Origin: Streptomyces ardesiacus
GTDB lineage: Bacteria; Actinomycetota; Actinomycetes; Streptomycetales; Streptomycetaceae
DNA: 64,000 nt
Assembly (NCBI RefSeq): GCF_003112575.1
Contig: NZ_BEWC01000010.1
Coordinates: 388,792 to 452,791, forward strand
Direction of reading: 5' to 3'
The notes beneath the pieces were generated by a model. That model had not been told where the DNA came from and ran no database searches. It saw nothing but the letters and a program-made list of their open reading frames with translations. The position numbers were made by a program, and so were the translations under genes. Shown here in pieces: positions 42,687 to 50,510 of this stretch (position 1 is its first letter; every line of letters starts with the position of its first letter).

Positions 42687-43559
42687 TCAGCCGGCCGGGG
42701 CGGCGAGGAAGTCGCCGAGGCGGCGGCCCAGCCCGGGCGGGGCGGAGTGCGGGAGCGCGTGGTGGGACACGTCCGGCACGACGTCCACCTCCGCGTGCGG
42801 CAGCGACGTCCGCGCCCGGGCCGCCACTTGGGCGGGGTCGTGCGTCCTGCTGTCCCCGGCCAGGAGCAGCAGGACCGGCGTGTCCAGGGCGCGCAGCGCC
42901 TCCGGGGCCGGGCGCGGTCCGGTCACCGGCCTGCGCTCGGGGAAGCCGGCGGCGGCCTCCTGGAGGGCGAGCCAGTCGGCGTCGAGCGGGACCCCGCCGG
43001 TCTCCCAGTCCAGGAAGGCCCGGACCCGGCGGGGCGTGGGCCGCAGCAGCATCGGCAGCGCCCGCAGCAGGTAGGCCGCCCTGAACCCGGCGAAGCACTG
43101 GGTCGGGTCGAGGAGGAACAGGCGGCGCACCCGGCCGGGCGCGTGCACGGCGTAGTGCAGGGCGGTCCAGGCGCCGTAGGAGTGGCCGCCCAGGTCCGTC
43201 TCCGTGATGCCGAGGCCGTCGAGGAGCGCGTCCAGCCAGGTGGTGAGGTCGGCGACGGTCCGCAGGGGACGGTCGCCGGACGGCGTGCTGCGGCCGGGGG
43301 CGCCGATCAGGTCGACGGCGTGGACGCGGTGGGTGCGGGACAGGTCGGCGGCCTGGGCGTACCAGGACGCGGAGGTCGCGGCACCACCGCCCGGGAGCAG
43401 GACGAGGGGGCGGGCGCCGGCCGGTCCGCTCACGTGGACGTGCGTCTCGCCGAAGGGGGTGGGCACGGTCACCGACCCGGTCCCGGCGGGCCACTTGGCC
43501 ATGACCTTGTCGTAGGCGTCGTGGAAACGTCCGGCGTCGTACGGACCGCGTGCGCTCAT
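42687..43559 (-). CDS. Alpha/beta-fold hydrolase
   Basis: 290 residues. It has the oxyanion region LVLLPGGGAATSASWY, the nucleophile elbow LGGHSYGAWTAL (Ser), the acid in LLLLAGDSRTHD and the catalytic His in VPDVSHHALP. The substrate is unknown. It is divergent from a MarR regulator, with a palindromic operator in the gap, so it is likely MarR-controlled. Confidence 0.9.
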   Translation of the reverse strand: MSARGPYDAGRFHDAYDKVMAKWPAGTGSVTVPTPFGETHVHVSGPAGARPLVLLPGGGAATSASWYAQAADLSRTHRVHAVDLIGAPGRSTPSGDRPLRTVADLTTWLDALLDGLGITETDLGGHSYGAWTALHYAVHAPGRVRRLFLLDPTQCFAGFRAAYLLRALPMLLRPTPRRVRAFLDWETGGVPLDADWLALQEAAAGFPERRPVTGPRPAPEALRALDTPVLLLLAGDSRTHDPAQVAARARTSLPHAEVDVVPDVSHHALPHSAPPGLGRRLGDFLAAPAG

Positions 43560-43611
43560 GAGCGGTGCCCCCTGTCTCGATTGCTCCCTGTTCCTGCCCT
43601 GCCCACCCGGT

Positions 43612-43634
43612 AGTATCTCGCCCAGCGAGATACT
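43612..43634. promoter_or_regulatory. MarR-type palindromic operator
   Basis: AGTATCTCGC-cca-GCGAGATACT is a perfect 10+3+10 inverted repeat in the 109-bp divergent gap. Its size and ATCTCG/CGAGAT core fit MarR-family sites. It is placed to control both the hydrolase and the regulator itself. Confidence 0.8.
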
Positions 43635-43668
43635 TGTCGAGCGAGACGAAGCCGGAGGAGGGGTTCGC

Positions 43669-44145
43669 ATGCCCGACCAGGGGCCGGAGATGGAGATCGT
43701 CCACCTGCTGCGGGCGGTCACCGTCGAACTGGGCGCCCACAGCGGGCGGTTCGCGCAGCGCAACGGGATGCACCCCACCGACGTACGCGCGCTCGTCGTG
43801 CTCATGGACGCCGCTCGCGCTGGCGAGGCGATGACCGCCGGCCGCCTGGGCGGCGCGCTCGGGCTGAACTCCGCGGGGACGACGGCACTGGTCGACCGCC
43901 TGGAGCGGGCCGGACACGTACGGCGGGTGCGGGACGAACGGGACCGGCGCAGGGTGACCGTCGAGGTCGACGAGCGGGCCGTCGCGCTGGGCTGGTCCCA
44001 CTTCGGACCGCTCATCGGGCGAGCGGTGGAGCTGCTGCGCGGATACGACGAGCGGGAGCTGGCCGCGATCAGGGACTTCCTGGCCGGCGTGCGGGAGGCG
44101 GCCGAGGGCGACACGGGTGAGCCCGGCCACAACGGCTCCGGGTAA
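43669..44145 (+). CDS. MarR-family transcriptional regulator
   Basis: 158 residues. The winged helix (about 45-110) has MHPTDVRALVVLMDAAR, MTAGRLGGALGLNSAGTTAL and VDRLERAGHVRRVRDERDRR, with the conserved Asp/Arg wing. A GGAGGAGG ribosome site precedes the ATG. The ligand is unknown. Its stop codon lies inside the GlnR-type boxes that precede glnII. Confidence 0.92.
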   Translation: MPDQGPEMEIVHLLRAVTVELGAHSGRFAQRNGMHPTDVRALVVLMDAARAGEAMTAGRLGGALGLNSAGTTALVDRLERAGHVRRVRDERDRRRVTVEVDERAVALGWSHFGPLIGRAVELLRGYDERELAAIRDFLAGVREAAEGDTGEPGHNGSG

Positions 44146-44179
44146 CACGGGGTTCACACCCGGGCAACGGTCGGGAAAT
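44142..44179 (+). promoter_or_regulatory. GlnR-type operator upstream of glnII
   Basis: GTAAC (44142), TTCAC (44153), GCAAC (44164) and GAAAT (44175) are each separated by 6 bases, giving four boxes on the 11-bp GlnR step. The array lies about 100-135 bp before glnII and overlaps the stop of the MarR gene. S. coelicolor glnII is a known GlnR target. Confidence 0.82.
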
Positions 44180-44277
44180 CGCCCGTTGACACGCTGCACG
44201 GCAGGAGACGCGGCGCCCCGCCGCCCCAGCGCCGCAGCACCCGCGAGTGCGCCCAGACCCCGAAGGATGTGGCCCCC

Positions 44278-45309
44278 GTGACCTTCAAGGCCGAGTACAT
44301 CTGGATCGACGGCACCGAGCCGACGGCCAAGCTCCGTTCCAAGACGAAGATCATCACGGACGCCCCCGCCGGCCTGGACGCCCTGCCCCTGTGGGGCTTC
44401 GACGGGTCCTCCACCAACCAGGCCGAGGGCAACTCCTCGGACTGCGTGCTCAAGCCGGTCTTCTCCTGCCCCGACCCGATCCGCGGCGGCGACGACGTCC
44501 TGGTGCTGTGCGAGGTCCTCGACACGGACCTGACCCCGCACCCGAGCAACACCCGCGCCGAACTGGCCGAGGTCGCCGAGCGCTTCGCCGCGCAGGAGCC
44601 GGTCTTCGGCATCGAGCAGGAGTACACCTTCTTCAAGGGCTCCCGTCCGCTCGGCTTCCCCGAGGGCGGCTTCCCGGCCGCGCAGGGCGGCTACTACTGC
44701 GGTGTCGGCGCGGACGAGATCTTCGGCCGCGACGTCGTCGAGGCGCACCTGGAGAACTGCCTCAAGGCCGGTCTCGGCATCTCCGGCATCAACGCCGAGG
44801 TCATGCCGGGCCAGTGGGAGTTCCAGGTCGGCCCGCTGTCCCCGCTGGAGGTCTCCGACCAGCTGTGGGTCGCCCGCTGGCTGCTCTACCGCACCGCCGA
44901 GGACTTCGAGGTCTCCGCCACCCTCGACCCCAAGCCGGTCAAGGGCGACTGGAACGGCGCGGGCGCGCACACCAACTTCTCCACCCGGGCGATGCGCGAG
45001 GGGTACGACGCGATCGTCACCGCCTGCGAGTCGCTCGGCGAGGGCACCAAGCCCCTGGACCACGTCAAGCACTACGGCGCCGGCATCGACGACCGCCTCA
45101 CCGGCCTGCACGAGACCGCCCCGTGGAACGAGTACTCCTACGGCGTCTCCGACCGCGGCGCCTCGGTGCGCATCCCGTGGCAGGTCGAGAAGGACGGCAA
45201 GGGCTACATCGAGGACCGCCGTCCCAACGCCAACGTCGACCCGTACGTCGTCACGCGCCTGCTCGTCGACACCTGCTGCACGGCGCTGGAGAAGGCCGGC
45301 CAGGTCTGA
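44278..45309 (+). CDS. glnII: Glutamine synthetase type II (eukaryotic-like) GlnII
   Basis: Second glutamine synthetase, 343 residues, typical for GSII. It has LPLWGFDGSSTNQAEGNSSD, PVFGIEQEYTFF, INAEVMPGQWEFQVGP and GAGAHTNFSTRAMR. It lacks the adenylylation loop of GlnA, so it is controlled mainly at transcription. The GTG at 44278 follows a GAAGGA site about 10 bases upstream. It is used under nitrogen limitation in Streptomyces. Confidence 0.97.
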   Translation: MTFKAEYIWIDGTEPTAKLRSKTKIITDAPAGLDALPLWGFDGSSTNQAEGNSSDCVLKPVFSCPDPIRGGDDVLVLCEVLDTDLTPHPSNTRAELAEVAERFAAQEPVFGIEQEYTFFKGSRPLGFPEGGFPAAQGGYYCGVGADEIFGRDVVEAHLENCLKAGLGISGINAEVMPGQWEFQVGPLSPLEVSDQLWVARWLLYRTAEDFEVSATLDPKPVKGDWNGAGAHTNFSTRAMREGYDAIVTACESLGEGTKPLDHVKHYGAGIDDRLTGLHETAPWNEYSYGVSDRGASVRIPWQVEKDGKGYIEDRRPNANVDPYVVTRLLVDTCCTALEKAGQV

Positions 45310-45380
45310 GCCCGGGCCGCCCGCTCCCGGCCGCCCCGCCCCCGGGCCGCGTTGTCGGTGGCGCGTGCCAGGGTGGGGGC

Positions 45381-46322
45381 ATGGAGATCGACGGGTCCCT
45401 CGCCATCAAGGTCGAGACGGAGAGCGGGCGGACGCACGCCCGGGTCCGGGCCGCGGAGCTGCGGGAGCTGGTGACGCGCATCGGCCGCGCCGGCGACCGC
45501 TTCCTGGTCGTGCAGCGGATACCGGACATCCCCGACGTGTTCGCGCAGGTGTGGCACGAGGCGGGCGGGGAGTACCGGCTGGAGCACCGGGCCGCCGCGG
45601 ACGCGTTCTTCGGTGCCGGCCTGGGCGATCCCGGCCGTGTGGCGGACCTCCTGACCGGCTGGGCGCGCCGGGAGCCCGGCTGGGACGAGGGCGTCGCCTG
45701 GGAACCGGTCGACCTGGGGCCCGAGGAGGACGTCCCGGAGCTGCCGGAGGAGGTCCGGCAGGAGGTCGAGCCGCTGCTCCGGAAGCTGCTGCGCTGCGGC
45801 TACGACGGCCGCGGGACGCTCGCCGAGGCGGCGCGGGACTACCGGGACCCGGACGCCGCCGACGGTGCACTGCCGGTGTCCGGCGCCCAGGCCCGGCGGC
45901 TGGTGGACCGGCTGTGGCTGGAGCGGCTGGCCGAGCAGGAGACCTGGGGCGCGGAGACCACCGACCCGGAAAGGCTCACCCGGGTCTTCCGCGCCCTGGA
46001 CGCGGCCGGCATCACCGCCCGGGAGAACTTCGCCTGCTGCCGGGGCTGCGGCACGGCGGAGATCGGCGCGGAACGCGAGGGGGCCCGGGGCTTCGTCTTC
46101 TTCCACCGGCAGAGCACCGAGGCCGCCGCCGAGGGGTACGGACTCGTGCTGCACTACGGCAGCTTCGAGGGCTCCGACGGCTCCGAGGAGACGACGACGG
46201 CCGTCGGGCACGAGGTCGTGGCGGCGTTCGCGGGATCCGGGCTGTCCACGGAGTGGGACGGCGATCCGGGCCGGGCGATCGCCGTCACCCCGCTGAACTG
46301 GCGCAAACGACTGGAGGGATGA
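45381..46322 (+). CDS. DUF6891-like hypothetical protein
   Basis: 313 residues, soluble and acidic. The C-terminal half has FACCRGCGTAEIGAEREG with a Cys cluster, RGFVFFHRQSTEAAAEGYG and VLHYGSFEGSDG, typical of the DUF6891 group; its function is unknown. A CAGGGT hexamer ends 6 bases before the ATG, predicting a leaderless mRNA. It lies 71 bp after glnII. Confidence 0.82.
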   Translation: MEIDGSLAIKVETESGRTHARVRAAELRELVTRIGRAGDRFLVVQRIPDIPDVFAQVWHEAGGEYRLEHRAAADAFFGAGLGDPGRVADLLTGWARREPGWDEGVAWEPVDLGPEEDVPELPEEVRQEVEPLLRKLLRCGYDGRGTLAEAARDYRDPDAADGALPVSGAQARRLVDRLWLERLAEQETWGAETTDPERLTRVFRALDAAGITARENFACCRGCGTAEIGAEREGARGFVFFHRQSTEAAAEGYGLVLHYGSFEGSDGSEETTTAVGHEVVAAFAGSGLSTEWDGDPGRAIAVTPLNWRKRLEG

Positions 46323-46409
46323 GTGGACGGCCGTCCGCTTCCGGCCAGGCGGCGTCCACACACTGAGAGGACCCTCCTCTCCCCCGCCGCCGTCTGCTTC
46401 AATGAGCCC

Positions 46410-46541
46410 ATGGCCAGCTTCCGGAAGTACGCAGCGACGGGTCGCCATGACCTCGAGCCCTTCTGGCCTTCCCGTCAGCACGACGACTTCGACCGGGTGT
46501 GTTGCCGCGCGACGACCGCGCCGGCCCTCCAGAAGCCGTAA
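46410..46541 (+). CDS. Candidate 43-residue small protein or leader peptide ahead of glnRII
   Basis: Reads MASFRKYAATGRHDLEPFWP and ends near FDRVCCRATTAPALQKP. There is no ribosome site. A TTCAAT hexamer (46398-46403) ends exactly 6 bases before the ATG, so transcription could start on its A. Composition is less Ala/Arg-biased than the shadows around it. It could be a leader peptide for the regulator 121 bp downstream, or an unrelated small protein. An overlapping frame from 46402 to 46656 looks less real. Confidence 0.5.
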   Translation: MASFRKYAATGRHDLEPFWPSRQHDDFDRVCCRATTAPALQKP

Positions 46542-46662
46542 TCCCCCAGGCCTCTGCGCCTGCCGCCGGTGCGCACGACGTACGTCCCGCGACGCGCCCG
46601 ACCACGAACTCGCGCCCGTCGCACCTCCCGACGAACCTCTCGCGCGAAAGAGCTGACGTCTC

Positions 46663-47250
46663 ATGGCGACCACCCGTTCCCTGTCCACCGTCACCCTCGA
46701 CTCCCCCACCGTCCTCCCCGACTCCGGCGGACCCCGGCACCGGTTGCGCGCCGTCGCCCCGGACGAGGTGCCGGACGTCGCGGACCTGCTGCCACCGGGC
46801 GCCACCTGGCTGCCCGCGCCCCCGCACACCCTGCCGGCGCTGCCGGGCCACCCGCCGATGGTCGGCTACCTCGTCCTGGTCCCGGCCGACCAGCAGCCGC
46901 CGTTCCAGGGCCCGGTGCCCGCCCGGGCGCAGGGCCCGGGCCGGGGCCGGGGGGAGGACCCGCTCGTCCGGATCGATCCCGCACGGCGCACCGCCGCCGT
47001 GGACGGGCGCGAACTCGACCTGACGTACCTGGAGTTCGAACTGCTCGCCCACCTCGTCACCCACCCGAACCGGGTGCACACCCGCGACCAGCTGGTCACG
47101 ACGGTGTGGGGTTACGGACACGTGGGCGACGGCCGCACCGTCGACGTGCACGTGGCGCGGCTGCGCCGCAAGCTCGGCGCGGAACACCGGCAGACGATCC
47201 AGACCGTGCGGCGCGTCGGCTACAAGTACACGCCGCCCACCGGCCGCTGA
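46663..47250 (+). CDS. glnRII: GlnRII-like OmpR-type transcriptional regulator without receiver domain
   Basis: 195 residues. The N-terminal 105 residues are Pro-rich and do not form a recognisable receiver domain. The C-terminal winged helix has VDGRELDLTYLEFELLAHL, RVHTRDQLVTTVWGYGHVG and RTVDVHVARLRRKLG, the OmpR/PhoB signature. Position near glnII and the layout match S. coelicolor GlnRII (SCO2213 from memory), which binds the same promoters as GlnR. The assignment rests on synteny and domain type, so it is likely but not certain. Confidence 0.75.
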   Translation: MATTRSLSTVTLDSPTVLPDSGGPRHRLRAVAPDEVPDVADLLPPGATWLPAPPHTLPALPGHPPMVGYLVLVPADQQPPFQGPVPARAQGPGRGRGEDPLVRIDPARRTAAVDGRELDLTYLEFELLAHLVTHPNRVHTRDQLVTTVWGYGHVGDGRTVDVHVARLRRKLGAEHRQTIQTVRRVGYKYTPPTGR

Positions 47251-47335
47251 GCCACCGGGCCGCCCGGCCCCGGGTCCGTCTGCCGTCGGCAGAGTCCCGT
47301 TCCCTCCGGCCGCCGCACCCGGCACAGTGACCGGC

Positions 47336-48367
47336 ATGAGACTACTGGTGCTGGGCGGTACGGAGTTCGTGGGGCGGGCCGTGGTCGAGGCGGCCCTCGG
47401 CCGGGGCTGGGAGGTCACCGTCCTGCACCGCGGACGGCACGCCCCGCCGCCCGGGGTGCGGGCGCTGCACGGCGACCGCACCGCGTCCGACGGGCTCGCC
47501 GCCCTGGACCGGGGCACGTGGGACGCCGTCGTCGACACCTGGTCGGCGGCGCCCCGCGCGGTGCGGGACGCGGCGCGGCTGCTGCGGGGCCGCGCCGGAC
47601 GGTACGTGTACGTGTCGAGCTGCTCCGTGTACGCCTGGGCGCCGCCCCCCGGGTACGCCGAGGACGCCCCGCTCGTCGAGGGCGCCTCGGCGGACGCCGG
47701 ACGGCTCGACTACGCCCGGGACAAGCGGGGCGCCGAGCTGGCCGCCTCGGACGCCTTCGGCGCGGACCGCTCGGTGCTGGTACGGGCCGGGCTGATCCTC
47801 GGCCCGTACGAGAACATCGGCCGGCTGCCGTGGTGGCTGAACCGCGTCGCCCGCGGCGGCCCCGTCCTCGCCCCGGGCCCCCGGAACCTGCCCCTGCAGT
47901 ACGTCGACGTCCGCGACCTCGCCGGCTGGATGCTCGGCGCGGTGGAGCGGGAGCTGGACGGACCCTACAACCTGGCCTCCCCGCCCGGGCACACCACCAT
48001 GGGCGGCCTGCTCGACGCCTGCGTCGCGGCCACGGGCGCCGCCGCGGAGCTGCGCTGGACCGCCCCCGAGACCGTCCTCGCCGCCGGCATCGAGCCGTGG
48101 GGGGAACTGCCCGTGTGGACCCCGCCCGGCAGCGATCTGCACGACGCCCTGCAGAGCGGGGACGTCTCCCGGGCGCTGGCGACGGGTCTGGCCTGCCGGC
48201 CCGTCACGGACACCGTGGCCGACACCTGGGCCTGGCTGCGGGACGTCGGCGGCACGGCACCGCTGCGCCCGGACCGGCCGCCGGTCGGCCTGGACCCGGA
48301 GCGGGAGGCGCGGGTCCTCGCCCGCGTCGGCGGATACGGCGGGGGTGTACCTGGCACCACCCCCTGA
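47336..48367 (+). CDS. NAD-dependent epimerase/dehydratase family protein
   Basis: 343 residues, extended short-chain dehydrogenase fold. It has LLVLGGTEFVGRAVVEAAL (NAD site), GRYVYVSSCSVYAW, DYARDKRGAELAAS with the catalytic Tyr-x3-Lys type pair, and LPLQYVDVRDLAGWML. The substrate is unknown. A CACAGT hexamer ends 7 bases before the ATG at 47336; a GTG at 47327 would overlap it. Confidence 0.88.
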   Translation: MRLLVLGGTEFVGRAVVEAALGRGWEVTVLHRGRHAPPPGVRALHGDRTASDGLAALDRGTWDAVVDTWSAAPRAVRDAARLLRGRAGRYVYVSSCSVYAWAPPPGYAEDAPLVEGASADAGRLDYARDKRGAELAASDAFGADRSVLVRAGLILGPYENIGRLPWWLNRVARGGPVLAPGPRNLPLQYVDVRDLAGWMLGAVERELDGPYNLASPPGHTTMGGLLDACVAATGAAAELRWTAPETVLAAGIEPWGELPVWTPPGSDLHDALQSGDVSRALATGLACRPVTDTVADTWAWLRDVGGTAPLRPDRPPVGLDPEREARVLARVGGYGGGVPGTTP

Positions 48368-48419
48368 CCGGGGTGCCCGGCCCCGTGCCCCGCGCCGCCG
48401 TCTCCGGGAGACTGACGCC

Positions 48420-49709
48420 ATGAGCATCGAGACGAAGAGCGGCACACGGCGGACCCGGACTCCGGAGCGGGTGCGGACACCGGCACGGAACCTGGCGCTG
48501 TCGGCGCTGCGGGGGCTGGCGCTCGCGTTCGTCTCCCTGCCCGGCGCGGTGCTGTGCTTCTGCCTGACCCTGGTGTCCGTCGCCCTCGTCCCGATCGGGG
48601 TCGGCATCGTCACCACGCCGTGGGTGCTGACCGGCGTGCGGATGTTCGCGGACTGGCGGCGGCTGCTCGCCGCCGAGTGGGGCGGGGTGCGCATCCCGCG
48701 GGCCTACCGGCCGCTGCCCGAGGACGCCAACCCGTGGGCGCGCACCTTCGGGATGCTCCGTGACCCGGCGACCTGGCGGGACTTCCGCTGGCTCCCCGTC
48801 GACATGACCGCGGGCTTCGTCACCGCGCTGCTGGCCTTCGTGCTGGCGGTCTACCCCCTGGAGGGGTTCGTGATCGCGGCCGGGCTGTGGCGGGCCTGGG
48901 ACGACACCTACTGGTACGGCTTCGTGCCCGTGTCGGACCAGATCACCGGGCTGTACGCGGCGGCGCTGGGCGCCGTCCTCCTCGTCGCCGCGTTCCGGCT
49001 CTCCCCGCTCCTGCTGAAGGCCCACTTCCGGCTCACCGGCGCGGTCCTCGGCTCGGGCCAGACCGAACTCGCCGAGCGGGTACGGGTGCTGACCGAGACC
49101 CGGCGCGACGCCGTCGACACCTCCGCCGCCGAGCTGCGCCGCATCGAGCGCGACCTGCACGACGGGGCACAGGCCCGGCTGGTGGCCATGGGCATGGACC
49201 TGGGCACCATCGAGGCGCTGATGGAGAAGGACCCCGCCAAGGCCAGGGAACTGCTGGCGCAGGCCCGCCGCTCCTCCGCCGACGCCCTGACCGAGCTGCG
49301 CGAACTCGTGCGCGGCATCCACCCGCCGGTGCTCGCCGAACGCGGCCTGGGCGACGCGGTGCGCGCCCTGGCACTGCGGCTGCCGGTCACCGTCGAGGTC
49401 GAGGTGGATCTGCCGGGCCGGGCCGAGGCACCCGTGGAGTCGGCCGCCTACTTCGCCGTCAGCGAGGTGCTCACCAACGCCGTGAAGCACTCCGGCGCCG
49501 ACCGGATATGGGTCGACGTCCACCACGACGCGGGGCTGCTGCGGGTCTCGGTCACCGACAACGGCAAGGGCGGTGCCGTGATCGGCGCGGGGTCGGGCCT
49601 GGCCGGGGTGGAGCGGCGACTGGGTACATTCGACGGCGTCCTGGCCGTCAGCTCGCCCGCGGGCGGCCCCACCATGGTCACCATGGAGATCCCTTGCGCG
49701 TTGTCCTAG
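48420..49709 (+). CDS. Two-component sensor histidine kinase (HisKA_3)
   Basis: 429 residues. A Pspc/sensor-type membrane region (about 25-200, four helices) precedes the dimerisation helix RRIERDLHDGAQARLVAMGM, with the phospho-acceptor His, and an ATPase domain with SEVLTNAVKHSGA and VTDNGKGGA. The GAGACT hexamer ends 6 bases before the ATG. The 3' end overlaps the response regulator start by 16 bp. The signal is unknown. Confidence 0.92.
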   Translation: MSIETKSGTRRTRTPERVRTPARNLALSALRGLALAFVSLPGAVLCFCLTLVSVALVPIGVGIVTTPWVLTGVRMFADWRRLLAAEWGGVRIPRAYRPLPEDANPWARTFGMLRDPATWRDFRWLPVDMTAGFVTALLAFVLAVYPLEGFVIAAGLWRAWDDTYWYGFVPVSDQITGLYAAALGAVLLVAAFRLSPLLLKAHFRLTGAVLGSGQTELAERVRVLTETRRDAVDTSAAELRRIERDLHDGAQARLVAMGMDLGTIEALMEKDPAKARELLAQARRSSADALTELRELVRGIHPPVLAERGLGDAVRALALRLPVTVEVEVDLPGRAEAPVESAAYFAVSEVLTNAVKHSGADRIWVDVHHDAGLLRVSVTDNGKGGAVIGAGSGLAGVERRLGTFDGVLAVSSPAGGPTMVTMEIPCALS

Positions 49710-50347
49710 CCGAAGACCTGTTCCTGCTGCGCGACGGGCTGGTCCGGCTTCTCGAGGCCCACGACTTCGAGATCGCCGCGGCCGTCGAGACCGGCCCCGA
49801 ACTCACCCGGGCCCTGGCCGAACTGAAGCCGGACGTCGCCGTGGTCGACGTCCGGCTGCCGCCCACGCTCACGGACGAGGGCCTGCAGTGCGCGCTCCAG
49901 GCCCGCCGCGACCGGCCCGGGCTGCCGGTGCTGGTCCTCTCGCAGCACGTCGAGCAGTTGTACGCCCGCGAGTTGCTGGCCGACGGGAGCGGCGGGGTGG
50001 GGTACCTGCTGAAGGACCGGGTCTTCGACGCGGAGCAGTTCGTGGACGCCGTACGGCGGGTGGCGGCGGGCGGCACGGCGATGGACCCGCAGGTCATCCA
50101 GCAGCTCCTCAGCCGGCGCGCGGCGGAGGACCGGCCGCTGGAGCGGCTCACCCCCCGGGAGCTGGAGGTGCTGGAGCTGATGGCGCAGGGCCGGACCAAC
50201 GCGGCGATCGCCGGCCGGCTCGTCGTCACGGAGCGGGCGATCGCGAAGCACACGGCGAACATCTTCGCGAAGCTGAGCCTGGAGGTCTCGGACGACGACA
50301 ACCGCCGTGTCCTGGCGGTTCTGGCCTATCTGGACCGGGGCCGCTGA
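49694..50347 (+). CDS. NarL/LuxR-family response regulator
   Basis: 217 residues. The receiver domain starts immediately (LRVVLAEDLFLLRDGL), with the phospho-acceptor Asp in VAVVDVRLPP and GGVGYLLKDRV. The LuxR helix-turn-helix follows (LTPRELEVLELMAQGRTNAA). The start is the TTG at 49694, inside the kinase gene, with a GGAG site just upstream; no ATG or GTG fits. The overlap implies coupling to the kinase. Confidence 0.92.
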   Translation: MRVVLAEDLFLLRDGLVRLLEAHDFEIAAAVETGPELTRALAELKPDVAVVDVRLPPTLTDEGLQCALQARRDRPGLPVLVLSQHVEQLYARELLADGSGGVGYLLKDRVFDAEQFVDAVRRVAAGGTAMDPQVIQQLLSRRAAEDRPLERLTPRELEVLELMAQGRTNAAIAGRLVVTERAIAKHTANIFAKLSLEVSDDDNRRVLAVLAYLDRGR

Positions 50348-50510
50348 TCTCGTCCCGGGTCCCGCACGTCCCACGGGACCCGGCAATTCCCCGCACGGGT
50401 GAACACCTCGGGAGCGGCTTCCGTATGGAGGGGAGCCGCTTCGCTCCTGCCGGGCGCCCTCGACGCCCCGCGAGCGATGCCCCCCCCCGCAAGGAAGTCA
50501 GAGGAGTTCC

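Noticed and set aside
46402..46656. 84-codon ORF overlapping the 43-residue candidate
   Set aside because: It has no ribosome site, its protein is Arg/Ser/Pro-rich like other shadows, and the promoter-like hexamer fits the 46410 start better.
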